Positions 1 to 12,047 of a DNA stretch of 64,000 nucleotides are shown here, piece by piece. The notes below the pieces were generated by a model that was given only the letters and a program-made list of their open reading frames with translations, was not told the origin of the DNA and made no database searches. The stretch is from Solen grandis (Eukaryota > Mollusca > Bivalvia > Adapedonta > Solenidae). Position 1 is the first letter of the stretch. The number at the start of each line of letters is the position of its first letter. Location of the stretch: positions 41,350,766 to 41,414,765 of the forward strand of contig CM037785.1 of the NCBI GenBank assembly GCA_021229015.1, in the 5' to 3' direction. The translations under genes and the position numbers were made by a program.

Positions 1-625
1 CGTATACCAATGTTTTTACATAGAAAACTACTTCTTCTTAAATACTGGATAAATTTAAATGGACAAGGAATAATTGGGCATTTCATATAAAAACTATTTT
101 AAATCAATCAGGGTTTTGGGAAAACCAGTTTAATATGCCTATTAATTTTAACTATATTAAACAGAGATTATTAGATATATACATACAAACTTGGTATTCA
201 TCGATAAATAACTCGAGTCGACTTGATATACATTTTAAAAACAATATAACTTAAAACAAAAAATTTAAACAATAGAATTTGCCAAAATTGTAACTCAGGT
301 CAATTGGAAACGGAATATCACTTTTTACTTATTTGTCCGAAATATTCTACACTTAGATCAATTTATATTAAACGTTACTATTATACATGGCCAACAAAAC
401 AAAAATTTACTAATTTAATGAGTTCAACATCTCGAAATATTATCATTAATTTATCTAAGTATATATATTATGCAAATCTCCAAAAATGTAAGACTTAATA
501 TAAAAGTGAATATTTAATTTTGGACTGTATGATGTTATAGCTCCTGTAAAATCATGTCCTTTATTGAATTTGTTTTTGTAATTGCTATAAATATGTATAT
601 GTTTAAAGCAATAAAATATTTGTAC
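1..625 (+). mobile_element. 3' end of a non-LTR (LINE) retrotransposon
   Basis: The forward strand reads as the C-terminal end of a LINE reverse-transcriptase polyprotein, with several breaks. From about position 84 an open stretch starts HIKTILNQSGFW and runs to a stop near 250. Shortly after comes RICQNCNSG followed by LETEYHFLLICPKYS, the C-terminal zinc-knuckle pattern (CxxC...ExEYHFLLxCPxY) typical of LINE polyproteins, ending near 498. A 3' UTR follows, with AATAAA at 610-615 and AT-rich sequence. The element enters from outside the window and is 5'-truncated by it. The stop between the two parts shows that it is dead. Confidence 0.75.
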
Positions 626-639
626 TTGTACATGTACAG

Positions 640-2053
640 TGTTTAGTTTAAGCTGAGTAATTATATACACATGCAAAGAGATATGACCCCAAACCGGTAT
701 CAGTTATGTTCTCTCCCAGTTTATGTCTTAGAATACAAGATTGCCTGACATACATAATTTATACACATCCTACAATCAGCAATAAACACAAATAATCACC
801 TGTTGAATCATGACAGAAAACGTGTGACAAAGTGTGACAGACAAACAACAGAGATATGATCCCTATTTGTCACTTGCAGAAGGTGATGAAAAAAAAGGAA
901 AATATGAAAAAATCCAATATGGAGGTAAAATACTCTTAGATGATGTGAAAAATATTAAATGAAAGAGAAAAATACAGCTACATGAAGCACAATGTGTTCT
1001 GGTAATTTGGTTCTACATTATGGCAATTACTGTTGTTTTTTGTTTTTTTATAAAACAGTGCATTTCCTTATACACCTTAGTTTAATCTTTGACAGAATGA
1101 TTAATATATTAAAAAATATTTTTTTTTAACTTTTAAGAGGAGATAATTTCTTGTGTTTTTATCCTGGAGTTCTGCGTATAACATACACTTTTTATATATG
1201 ACCTAAAGAATTTTCAGCACATACTAGTTGGGGCAAATTGCCTGATGACTGGCCAAGGGACCTTGTGCCTGGAACCAGATGTTTTGTACATGGTTGGTGA
1301 GAGTCAACTCATGAGCTAAATCCCTGTCTGCTGACTGGGAAGTGTTTCCTTGTGACCGTTGTGACTGAGGCGAGTTGCTCACACAAATAATTTCAATGTG
1401 TTCTGTAGTCCAGTTCACAGCCGTCCTCAAGATTACAGATAGCGTAGTGTAAGGGGAAGGTACCCCAGCCAAGATCCAGACAATGAAACTTATTGAAACA
1501 CATTGGCCTTGGTTGAAATCAATGAAGGGGATACTAAAGCCACAAGTGGAAAGTGCCCACTGTATCAACCTGCAACACAGACGACTAATACATGGTGTTT
1601 GAGGGAGTTACTAGGGACACCAGCTACCCATTTGGTGACTGACTCTCTGAGGTGTATTGGGGAAAATCTGAGATCAAGCTGGAAGAAAACAAAGATTAAA
1701 ATCATATTCATGAGAAATAGGATCAGCAACTGGCCTCAAATCCCCTTACTCCAACTTATGCTGAAGAAACAAAGTTATTCCAGAGCAATTTGCACATGAC
1801 ATGCAGATCTGATAGGAATCCTATCCTGCCCTGACATGGCTGCATTTACCACATATTTGAGGCATTATAAGCAATCACAAGTAAAGCAAAAGAACAAAAT
1901 TAACTTGGATAAATGAGATATGAACAAGATTAAAAACAACATACAGAAAAACTTGGTTTATATAGCCAGACAAGGGAAGTACTCAAGTTGAGGTAGCAAT
2001 TTTGGTCAAGTGGCTTATCTTACTAAGGAGTCAATCAATGAGCTTTATGAAAT
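640..2053. other. No recognisable gene
   Basis: AT-rich sequence with overlapping small open frames on both strands around 1224-1799. None shows a known motif, a sensible start or plausible splice sites. I see nothing I can name here. Confidence 0.5.
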
Positions 2054-2295
2054 TTAACCCTTTCCCTCATATAGACTCATTTTGACGCACTCAATAGGTA
2101 CCACATAAAGCCTGATCTGCAGAAAACCACAGTTAAACCTTACCAAATTTAATTATAAAATCCTCATTTCCAGACCACTGAGGAGCAGCAAACAGCATAA
2201 AACCTGATCAGCCTGCGAGTCACTCGCAGGCTGATCTGGTTTTATGTTGTTCGCATAGGTCTTTTCATGGTTTCCTCTATGAGGGAAAGGGTTAA
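2054..2295 (+). mobile_element. piggyBac-type MITE with 67-bp palindrome, copy 1
   Basis: It is flanked by TTAA at 2054-2057 and 2292-2295. The termini are inverted: CCCTTTCCCTCATA at the left and TATGAGGGAAAGGG at the right. TTAA target duplication with CCC-starting inverted repeats is the signature of piggyBac-type elements. No transposase is present (242 bp), so it is non-autonomous. Towards the right lies a large palindrome centred on GCGAGT/ACTCGC with a single-base loop. Eight further copies occur in the window, at 33916, 35164, 38100, 40200, 41455, 42909, 43791 and 45074. Confidence 0.85.
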
Positions 2296-2644
2296 ACTGT
2301 AAAAACATATTAATGTATGTCCAGAAATTGGCTGTGTATCAAAGATTTGTAGCAAAGAATGTAGGACAGCCTTTAATTCTGTAATATACAGACACTGACA
2401 GTGTATATATACTGGATGTCCTGTGATACTAACTTGTTCTTTTATAATTAGTACATGATGTATTTACTCAATCTTGCATTAACAGCCAGCTAATTAGATT
2501 GTAGAACTTTCAGGTATGTATAATTGCCCATTTTGTTTTGTAAAAAGTTAAAAGGTAATCCAAAAAAAAAAAAAATATTTTGTGGTTTGAAAAACGTAGA
2601 AGTAGATTAAGTTAATAACACCAATCTCTAGCCATGTGTAAATA

Positions 2645-4056
2645 AAACAAGAGGGCCATGATGGCCCTTAATCACTCACCTGATAACTGACCATGCCTTA
2701 AACATGACCAAACTTGACCAAGATATCATCAATACAAACATTCTGATCTAGTTTAAGAAAGACCTGGCAAATAATGGGACCAGGATTATACTAAAATTTG
2801 ATCTAATACCTATTTTTTTACCATGCCTTACCCAAAATTGAACTTGACCGAAGTATTGTTAACACAAACATTTCTAACAAGTTTCAATTTGAGAAAATGA
2901 GCCAAAATGTGGGTAAACAAGATTTAACCAAGAATTAACATAGTGACCTATTTTTTAACTCCATCCCACCATGATGATCGACTGAGAAATTATCAAGACA
3001 TACAGTCTGAGCATGTCTGAGGATGACTGGATAAAAATTGTGGCTTCTAGTGGACTAAGAGCTGGGTATCACCAGCAAAAAAGTATCACGATGTATCACA
3101 ATACTGTAGGCCCGATACGATACAGTATCACAATACTTGATAATATATTAATAATGTAGTTCTGACATGGCCAACTAATATATTTCTGCTGTAAATTAGA
3201 TTTTCGCATCCATGTTTCAGTGATGATTAGGCACATGGAAAAATAATAGTAAAAATGCATTTTAAGTAATTTTCATTTTAAAAAATCTTATTTTATTTTG
3301 AAATCTAGTCTACTAGCCAATCTAGTCAACAAAAGGCAACGATGACTTATGGAAATAGACACTTTATGCTTGAGATATAAGCTGCAGGCCAAGCGGCATA
3401 TTCAATTTCGCTGGTTAACACCAAAAACTTTCGTCCGATGAAGTATAGCTTGAAAATCGATTCTTGAGGTAAAAATCGCGATTCTGTATCGTCAGCCAAA
3501 AAAGGCGATATATCGAAAGTTAAAGGGCTATAACTCATGACCTGATGGGCAAATGTCAGTCACAATCAAAATAATCTGAGAGATTATGTTGTAAAAAATT
3601 AAAAAGATTGCTCAAGAAATGAAGATGCTAGAGTGTAAACAAGATGAAATCTGGCATTTTTTTTATAAATAAAGGGCCATAACTCCAGATCTAATGAACA
3701 AATATGAGCCACAATCGAGCATAACAAAGAAATTATGGTCATCAACACTGTCATAATGTTTGAAGATTATTGTTCAAGAAATGAAGATGCTTGATTCACG
3801 TGTAAACAAAGTGAAATCTGACATTTTTTTTATCAAAAGGGGCATAATTCCTGACCTAATTGGCCGATATCAGCCATAATCAAACTCGATTGCGATATTT
3901 TGTTCATAAACGTTGTTGTTAAGTTTGAAGATGATTGCTTAAGAAATCAAGATGCTACAGTGTAAACACTAAAATGTTGACAATGCAGGACAGATGCCAG
4001 ACACTCTTAAGTATCCCAAAAGCTTAGCCTGAGCATTGCTCAGGTGAGTTAAAAAA
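2645..4056 (-). mobile_element. Tandem-core element related to family A, reverse orientation
   Basis: Read on the minus strand, the element starts at 4056 with TTTTTTAACTCACCTGAGC and a CTGAGCAATGCTCAG hairpin, and ends near 2645 with a GGGCC/GGCCC stem followed by CTCTTGTTTT. These are the same terminal features as the better-preserved family A copies at 14564 and 38460. The interior (about 3500-3960) repeats a block beginning near 'gggccataactc', several times and diverged. A stretch around 3063-3530 with repeated 'gtatcac' and 'gatacgatac' words does not belong to that repeat and may be a nested insertion. It has no coding capacity. Confidence 0.6.
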
Positions 4057-5325
4057 TATCAGTTTTAGTTTATGTTTTTAATTGTCGCCAGTATTCATGG
4101 AATTACTTTAATTCTTTGGAAAACAAACAAATAAAAGGAATTCAAAACAGTAACATAGATAAGAATGTTTTAAAATAATTTCTATAAAATAATTATATTA
4201 ACTCAAAGGAAACACGAGCACAACATGCAGATGTGTGTCAATACTCACTTATTTTTGTTTTAAGTAAAACACAGATAAATGACATTGAAAAAAAATGCCA
4301 TTTGTCATTGACTAGCTCTTGTTAGGTGAACTTTAAGAGACAGAAAGACAGATGAACATCTGCATAGACAGACAGACAATAATCAGATAGACACACAAAT
4401 GACAAGAAAAAATAAAAAAAAATGGGAAAAGATTTTGCAAACAAATTAAGAATAACTCTTCACTTAATAAGACTGAAATCTAGAATTAAATTATTAAATG
4501 ACAAATATGAAAACACTCTGTACCTCAGAGTGAAGTACTATTTAGAATGCAGATACTGCATAAAAAATATGTATATCAGAACAGAAAAGGAATAAGAAAA
4601 TGAGATATAAGTAGCCGGCTTTACCCAAGTCATATTAATTCAATGTATCTATATACAGGTTTGTTGTAGTTAACAATTAAGTGTCAGTGATTTTTTTTTT
4701 GGCGGGGGGGGAGGATAAATTTATCACCTTTACGGCTTTTACAGGTGGTTTTCCCTTGCCAAAAATATATTCCTAAAATAACCACCTTTAGGAATAACCA
4801 CCTATTTTCCCAATGAAATCTTTTTTTCCTCAAAAGAAATAATTCTGTGATGTATGTAAAGTATACTGCTTAAAAAGGAATATCGATAGACTACAATATT
4901 AAATTACAAATAGTTCAGGGTTTTGAACCTAAGGATCTTAGGAACCCTTGGGATCTTCTGTGGTGCTGGCAGTTCTGCCACTATATCCACCTCTATTTTG
5001 TCTGCGTTTCTAATCAGATTTTTGTGACTTCCGGTTCTTGTGGTTATTTGTGATTAATTATTGTGCCTTGCTGCTTGATTTTTCCAAAAGTGATTTATTC
5101 TTACTTCAAATTAATTTGATGTTCTTAGATTCAATAATTGATTCTAGCAAAATATTCCATTGGTCAACTGTTCTATATGTAAATGAGTATTTATGTATGT
5201 CTAATCTACACTGTTTTTCATTTTCATTCTTATATCCGTGACCCTTGGTTGTATGTGTTTGATTGCATTCCAACAAACCATATGCAATATCTCTGTAAAA
5301 AATGGGTCATAATTAAATTCATGCT
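4057..5325. other. No recognisable gene
   Basis: AT-rich sequence. It contains a poly-T/poly-G tract near 4688-4712 and a tRNA-like word (reverse of 'ggttcaaaaccctg') near 4916-4930 that may mark an old SINE. No open frame with a recognisable domain is present. Confidence 0.45.
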
Positions 5326-5334
5326 ATAATTGTA

Positions 5335-7075
5335 CGGTATTTGGGAATACCGGAATCTACTTTTTTACCGGAATCTACCGGAATCGGCTCGCAGTACCGG
5401 AATCGACTTATATTTTCATAATATAGTCATTTATAGTAAATATTTTTAGAGATATTGATGAATTGATAAATTTAAAAGTAATCTGTATTGTTTTTGTGCT
5501 CATTTCATAATAATTATGTGTGTAAGTTGAAAATATATGGTCACTAGTCTACCTATCGATTCGTAGCACATGTACTTACCGGAATCGCCTTTTACGTTCA
5601 CATACTTTCATGCTTTATTTTAATAATGTTTATTTTTGGAATAGTATGATAAATTGATATACCGTTAATACTGCATGATCAGTGAATGAAGAAATAGACT
5701 TTGGATACCGAAATCGACTCGCACGTTCGCAATACATACCGGAATCGCCTTCATTATTTTGGGTAGATTTACCGGAATCGGCTCGCAGTACCGGAATCGA
5801 CTTTTATTTTTATAATATAGTAATTTATAGTAAATATTTTTTGAGATATTGATGAATTGATAAATTTAAAAGTAATTTTTATTGTTCTTGTGCTCATTTC
5901 ATAATAATTATGTGTGTAAGTTGAAATTACATGGTCATTTGTCTACCTATTTCGATACTGAAATCGATTCTTAGCACATGTACTTACCGGAATCGCCTTT
6001 TACTTTCACATACTTTCATGTTTTATATTAAGAATGTTTAATTTTGGAATTTTGGCTAGTTTTCGTGAGCTTATAAACTTATCAAAAAAATAAACGCAAT
6101 ATTACACACACCTGTTAAATAAATCAAATATGAAATTCTCTTAAATCATCATTTGAAAATGGCTTTAATGGTTACCAAGTTACAAACTATCAAATTATAA
6201 ATGTCACTCAAAAATCTACTGAAAATGGCTTTAATATAAGTCGATTCCGGAACTTCGACTCGATTCCGGTAGATTCCGGTTAAAAAGTATATTCCGGTAG
6301 GGGTAGCAACCATAAAAAATGCACTCAAAATAAAAACAAATAAATAGATAAAAAATATGAAAACATGAAATAAAAGCAACATCACAAAATTACTTAACAA
6401 AGAAAGAATAATTTTAACTATCTACTGATAATGGCTTTAATAGATAAATAAAACTAGATTCCTGTAAGACTTCGGGTATTATTTGGGAATACTGTACCAG
6501 AATCTACTTTTATACCAGTAAAAATAAAAAACATGAAATAAAAACATCTCAAACTTACTTACTTAACTATCTAAGTACTGATAATGGCTTTAATAGATAA
6601 ATAAAACTAGATTCCGGTAAGATTTCGTGTATTTGGGAATACTGTACCGGAATCTACTTTTTTACCCGAATGGCTATAAAACTAGATTCCCGTAAGTACA
6701 ACGAATTGATTTTGGAAACTAGTAACCATGAAATTGTAACATATGATAATAAGCCGTAAATATTACACACTTACACACTACTTCATCAAATTATAGTTAT
6801 TTCGTAAAAAAAAAGCTTAAGTATGTAAATAAAGATTCCGGTACCAAGAGTAGCTTCTGTAAGGCGGGTAGACTAGAACCCATGAAAATTCAACTTAAAA
6901 ACTGTTAAAATATGTACAAAACTTTACAAACTACTGTTAAATTCATCAAATTATCATTATAACTCAAAATCTATTGATATGGCTTTAATAAAAAAAATAC
7001 AAGTCGATTCCGGTACTACGAGTCGATTCCGGTAGATTCCGGTAAAAAAGTAGATTCCGGTATTCCCAAATACCC
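5335..7075. mobile_element. 1.74-kb foldback/MULE-like element with 9-bp TSD
   Basis: The left end starts CGGTATTTGGGAATACCGG and the right end finishes with the inverted form ending TTCCCAAATACCC. Inverted similarity extends about 75 bp through repeated CCGGAATC (left) and GATTCCGG (right) words. The element is bracketed by a perfect 9-bp direct repeat, ATAATTGTA, at 5326-5334 and 7076-7084. A 9-bp duplication with long inverted ends fits Mutator-like or foldback elements. Inside, a block of roughly 250 bp is directly repeated (near 5375 and 5769), and many dispersed CCGGAATC/GATTCCGG words occur. No transposase is evident, so it is probably non-autonomous. Confidence 0.75.
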
Positions 7076-7239
7076 ATAATTGTATATGCCCCTAATACGG
7101 TGGTAATTAATGTTGGCATATTTAATTTTTTGAAGTCAATTATTTAAAATGAAGTTTTTTTCATGTATTTATGGCATATCAATTGATTTATTATTTTATT
7201 TTCTGATAAACAATTTTTAATCTGTTCATCCCTCGATAT

Positions 7240-7420
7240 GAGGGACAAACGGGGCGACATTTCCTTTTTCGTTCCCAGACGGCCAGAGACGAACTTACGT
7301 CATACACCAAATATTGCGAAACGCGTGAAGTAAACGCAAGGAACCCGGACCCGGAAGTGTGCATTAAGATGTTGAACGTGGAAGACAGAGTATATATTAA
7401 TGAGTTTAAATGGTCGAGGA
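7240..7420. promoter_or_regulatory. CpG-richer promoter-like patch (candidate)
   Basis: This short island of CpG stands out in AT-rich surroundings. It holds a CRE-like TTACGTCA near 7294, ACGCGT near 7320 and an ETS-type core CCGGAAGTG near 7351-7359. A 29-codon open frame begins ATG at about 7370 (MLNVEDRVYINEF...). The transporter gene at 15922 has a splice acceptor just before its start codon, so a 5' non-coding exon must lie upstream. This patch could be that promoter, 8.5 kb away, but nothing in the sequence proves the link. Confidence 0.3.
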
Positions 7421-8925
7421 TGGGCAGAAAACATACAAAGACAACTAACCAATAGTCCGAAATGTTATGTAAGGCATTTAACTTTTAAGCCTGGGGGCAT
7501 ACGTGCCAATCGTCACAGTCCTTATTTGATAGTGTAAAATCATGGAGATTATATGATAGTCAAATGCATGTATCATAGAATCAATGCTACAGATAAAATC
7601 GGACAAAAATATGATGATATAATCTGAAAAACAAAATCATTTTTGACACTTACCCTTCAGTTCCTATATTTACTTTATGTCCGGTGTTTAGGTAATTATT
7701 CGCACGCCGTAAGAATGGATTGTGTTCCACACAATCCTTTCCCAGTATTTCCCCCTAAGACATTTCGTCCCCATAAAGAGACGAGACGTCCCCATTTCCC
7801 CTTTAGAACAGGTTGTTTCACTCGTGATCGCATATTCTTTGTTTATTACCGTTGTGCTTAATGTTTTAAATAAATAAGTAAGTTGGTGCACAGGGAATCA
7901 CATCGTCGAAGATTTTAGTGGGACGAACTTATTAATGGGATGAAATCGTTATGGTACGAATGATGTTATTCTGAGGAAGATAAACTGCCATCTGTGACGC
8001 GAGACCGATCAATACTTGGTATGCCAGTAAATAGTCATGACTGACAGATTATGTCATTAATAAGTTTAGTCCACTCGTTCATTTGATTTAATGCTGAACA
8101 GTAAAAAATCACAGTCATTCGTTTTCGAAAGTGTCTGTGTCTGTGATCATAAAACGATTGTGTATCAGTAATGAGTAAGGGTGTATTTTAGAGTTACCAG
8201 TTACATGTATTCCCTTCAAGTATAAACTTTACGCATTATTATGTTTCTTTTTACCGACCTTGCATGTAAAGAGACTCAGGTCCGACATGCAAAATACATG
8301 GAGAAGGGATTGTCTGTCTGGCAATCCCCCTTGTAAAACGTGTTGAGTCCACCTAGCAATTTTTGGTCCAGAAAAGCTAGATTTTGTCAGACCCTATATC
8401 CATTTTTTTCCAGCCAGAAATTCCATCATGGCATTTCTAAGTTCTTTAATTTTTGCAGCCACTGTGATTAGTGAAGTAATTAACTGGGGAAAGTTTGCCA
8501 TAATATGGTGGGATTTAAACTACTAACATGGTGCTCCTATACACCGGCCCCTATACACCATGTAGGTAAAATTGAAATATCAGTAAGGAATGTTGAACAA
8601 AGCGTACCATTACCTTACTATACAGGGACGTAGTATACCACTTGGTCAGATGAAAGATACCACCTATTATATAAGGATTTATGTCTATGCATCAATTTTT
8701 GTCTGTTCTGATATATTGTTTGATAAATATTGAATTTTCTCCTGTATTAAATATCAGAGGTCACCTTAAATTTGTGGCTAGTCAGAAGCTTTGAACCAGT
8801 ATATCAAATTTATTAACAAGGTATTAGAATTTGTCAACTCTCTCAATCAGATTGTTATCGTTAAAATATCACAATTTTAATGGTCTTTTTTCAAAAATAA
8901 AAAGTTACGATTTAGTCTTTTTTAC
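7421..8925. other. No recognisable gene
   Basis: Only short open frames on both strands, with no recognisable motif. No repeat boundary could be placed. Confidence 0.45.
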
Positions 8926-8929
8926 ATTT

Positions 8930-9290
8930 ATTTTTAGACCCCATTTACATCATAGTAATCAGCATCAATGTAAAATAATACAATATCATCGGCAAATAAA
9001 TTCAGTGTATATAGACTGAAGCTTGATATCTCTATCTGTCATGGCATTCATGTCAACAGAAGAATTAACATAATTTATAAATAAAAAATAGAATTGAAGA
9101 GGGTGGTTCACCCTGTTTCAAACCATTGTGACATTGTGCTACTACATGGTAATTTGACATAAGACATAATTCTTGGATATCAAGCATATGCATGTGTTTG
9201 ATGGTTGAAAAGATTTTTTTAACTTCTTTTTTGATCAATTCTTTTTGTATCCAGTTCAAAGATAAATATCTGTAAAACAATTATTGGTTA
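8930..9290 (-). pseudogene. LINE reverse-transcriptase fragment
   Basis: On the minus strand, the 71-codon frame ending at 9065 contains NGLKQGEPPSSILFFIY, matching the conserved RT block 'GxxQGxPxSxxLF' of non-LTR retrotransposons. About 80 bp further on in the same direction, another frame reads LFADDIVLFYID, the catalytic F/YADD block. The frame between them is broken and neither end of the element is present, so this is a decayed scrap of a LINE RT domain. It is too short to assign to a clade. Confidence 0.6.
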
Positions 9291-9779
9291 TTTTGTTTCT
9301 TCTTTCTCTTAAGTATCAAGTGTATTGATTAAATACGCTATATACATTAACAAGAGTAATTCACACCTACACACGCTTGTTGTTATCAACACCTACACAT
9401 GCTGTTAGCACTATGTAAAATAAGTAGGTGATAAACTTCATACAAAATGGTACACTTTAGCAATGATATGCTTAGGCAATGGTATGCTTCGTCCTGCATC
9501 CATCAATAAGATGCTAACACAATTTTGTGTTATAATGATCATAATTGTATGTCATCATGTTTTTCTTGCAGCTTTTTATACTTTTGTTGACCTTATAAAT
9601 ACAGTGTGTTATAAAAGCTCATAAGAGCTTATAAATGTGCCAACTTGAAATAAAACTTACATATTATAACCACTTTGAATGCATCCACTACTCACTGTCA
9701 AGAACATTTTCCCTTCAATTTGTATTCTCAGCCAAGTATGTCTTTTAATGTCTGGGATGCAATATGTTTTTGCAGGTAA

Positions 9780-10075
9780 TTTGACTTGTAGCTGACACAT
9801 GACTCAAAGGACAGATCATGGGTTCGATCCCCAGCTGCAACATACCAAAGTCATAGTAAAAGTCAAAATAGTACTGGTATAGCTCCCTTGCTTTGCTCTC
9901 AGCATATAAAGGTTGATCCAGGACTGTTGGCCCAGTGTTAAAATAATGTGACTGGGTGTGGTATCATGCCACATGTGTATGCCCATGTGGCAGCACTACA
10001 TCTGTCTCAAGCAGACATAGTCTGCAAATAACTGAAATACTGCTGGATGTTAAACAACAAACTAACTAACAAACT
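9780..10075 (+). repeat. tRNA-derived SINE-like repeat, copy 1
   Basis: A B-box-like word GGTTCGATCCCC at about 9830 is followed by a body shared with two other places in the window (37498-37735, and 62725-62960 in reverse). Shared words are 'acataccaaagtcat', 'ccaggactgttggccc', 'taatgtgactgggt' and 'ctgtctcaagcagacatag'. It ends CTGGATGTTAAACAACAAAC followed by an AAC/TAAC-rich tail. The internal Pol III B-box, common body and short simple tail are what define a tRNA-derived SINE. The A-box side is degenerate here. Confidence 0.65.
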
Positions 10076-10416
10076 TGAATGTTTTGTCCAGATTAAAGCA
10101 AATTACTATATGCATGCAAGTCCTGTTATGTTTTACTTGCAATATTTTCACAGTGGTAGATTTCATTTAATGTTACCAAAGCCTAAGCATAAAATTAATG
10201 TGTTTTGCCAGGGAAACCATCTATTTTATCCAGGATATTAATTTTTCATTACAAATTTACACTTGCAGCTGTTATTTGATTAAACCACACTATTTCAGGA
10301 TTTTGTCCTTGCTATTGATTTTATGATAATTAAATACACACTGTATATAGCTTGCATGTTAAAATATGTTTGTTGAAAATTATACGAAATGCTGCTGAAC
10401 ATAGAAATAGTGTGAC

Positions 10417-11074
10417 TATACCACGTGGTATATGTGACATTTAAACTTTTGCAAACAGCATCATTTGCATCATTCGGAGGAGAAAACTACTGTGAGTATT
10501 ATATTCCTTTATCAATTTTAATTGTCTATAGCACATGCGAAGCAGAAAATTGTGCCCTTCACAAACTCCCAATGATTCTTTTATCTCAAAACATTTGGGA
10601 AAACCTTCAGAGCTAGTAAAATTTTATCATTAAATGCACATCACTAATAAGGTCAAACACCAGTGTTTTAGAACTTAAAACTTAGCATGCATATGGATCA
10701 GAAGCTCAGAAATTTATGAAATAGCCACTGGATAAACAAACTTTTAAAGTAAGTCCATGTCCATGTAGAAATCAATCTGTGTTAGATAATGCTAACACAA
10801 AAAGCAAAAATAAATTGTAGCTAACATGAAAAGCCAATGGAAAATCACTTTCAAGTGTTCAAATTTTGTTTAATGTACAATTGGCAGATATATATAAAAT
10901 ATCCAATCAATTTCTTTATGTAAATGATCAGTCAGATAAATAGACTATTTTGCATTTCAATGTAATTCGTAAAGAAATGAAATTTTCTCAACAGTTTTCT
11001 CCTCCAAATCGAGGCAAAGGATGCGTGCTGCTCGTGATATCTTGAAATGCTGTCCTATACCATGACATGGTATA
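10417..11074. mobile_element. Element with palindrome-tipped inverted ends
   Basis: The left end TATACCACGTGGTATA is a perfect palindrome. The right end carries the related ATACCATGACATGGTATA. Inside these, inverted similarity continues over about 85 bp: left '...cattcggaggagaaaac' corresponds to the reverse complement of right 'gttttctcctccaaatcg'. The middle has no transposase, only short frames. No clear target duplication was found, so the class is unknown. Confidence 0.45.
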
Positions 11075-12047
11075 ACAACACAGAGATGGACTTGATTTTT
11101 TTAATAATGGCAAAGTCAGTTTTTGTACCAATGATTAAAAAATGAGAGGAAGGGGGAAGTAAAAAGTATTAACATCAAAATGAACTATACTTAATTAGTT
11201 TAAATAGAGTATAATTATGACATATGGGACCACTAGAAGAAAATAAAACAAAAACTTAAAAAAATTCATATTTATGAATATAGTATATGAGGACAAGTTA
11301 AGAAGTATTACAAAACCATCTGTGATTAAATACTGTGATTTGTTGCAATCAAATGTTTTAAAGGAACTTTGTTGGAAAATGTTATGAGGGTTAGAGAGCG
11401 AAACTAGGCTAAGTGCATATGTATGTATAAGCACTAAGCGTAGTTCTGCTCTCACCCCTTGGTTTGTTTTTTTTCTAATCTGCTATTTTGAACTTGAAAT
11501 TTGCGTAAAACATCATAAGTATAAATCACTTATCTGTTTAACCAAAAACTAGATGCATATCTACATTCCTAGGCTGATATATTATTTATTCTGCTTGAAA
11601 GTTTGTTGTTAATTAACGTTTGTTTGAATTCTTGACAATTGTATATTCAAATTTGTATGTATGTAGACGATGTACCATGTACACATCTTAATAAACTGTC
11701 TGTTCTGTTAAAATTTATTTACAAGATCGGCCATAAATATATTTTCAACAATTAATATGTAGTGTAACTCATTTTTGTTGCAAACAACTTGTTTTCATAA
11801 CTGTTTCAATCACTACACAAACTCCAACAATATTACAAAAGGGGCCCCAGTTTGCTTGGACCCTGAAAATAAGTCATGGATAGCTATATTAGGTATTTTA
11901 TCTCTCCTGGACTAAATAAACCAAACTGACTCAGATGAAGCCTCTTGTGTCATTGATCTTAACTTCAAACCCAGATGATGAGTCCTTGTTTCACTTCATC
12001 AGTCCTTTACTCCGACATACAAATTATTTATTTAAAAATGATGATTC
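11075..12047. other. No gene; possible LINE tail
   Basis: AT-rich sequence. At about 11670-11706 the words 'gatgtaccatgtacac' and 'aataaactgtctgttctg' resemble the 3' UTR tail of a non-LTR element, but no coding remnant precedes them. Nothing else is recognisable. Confidence 0.4.

Noticed and set aside
1224..1799. Two overlapping opposite-strand frames (114 and 98 codons).
   Set aside because: No domain, no splice or promoter support, and length is compatible with chance.
9825..9845. Possible tRNA gene (GGTTCGATCCCC).
   Set aside because: Only the B box is tRNA-like; the cloverleaf stems do not form and the sequence continues into a shared SINE body.
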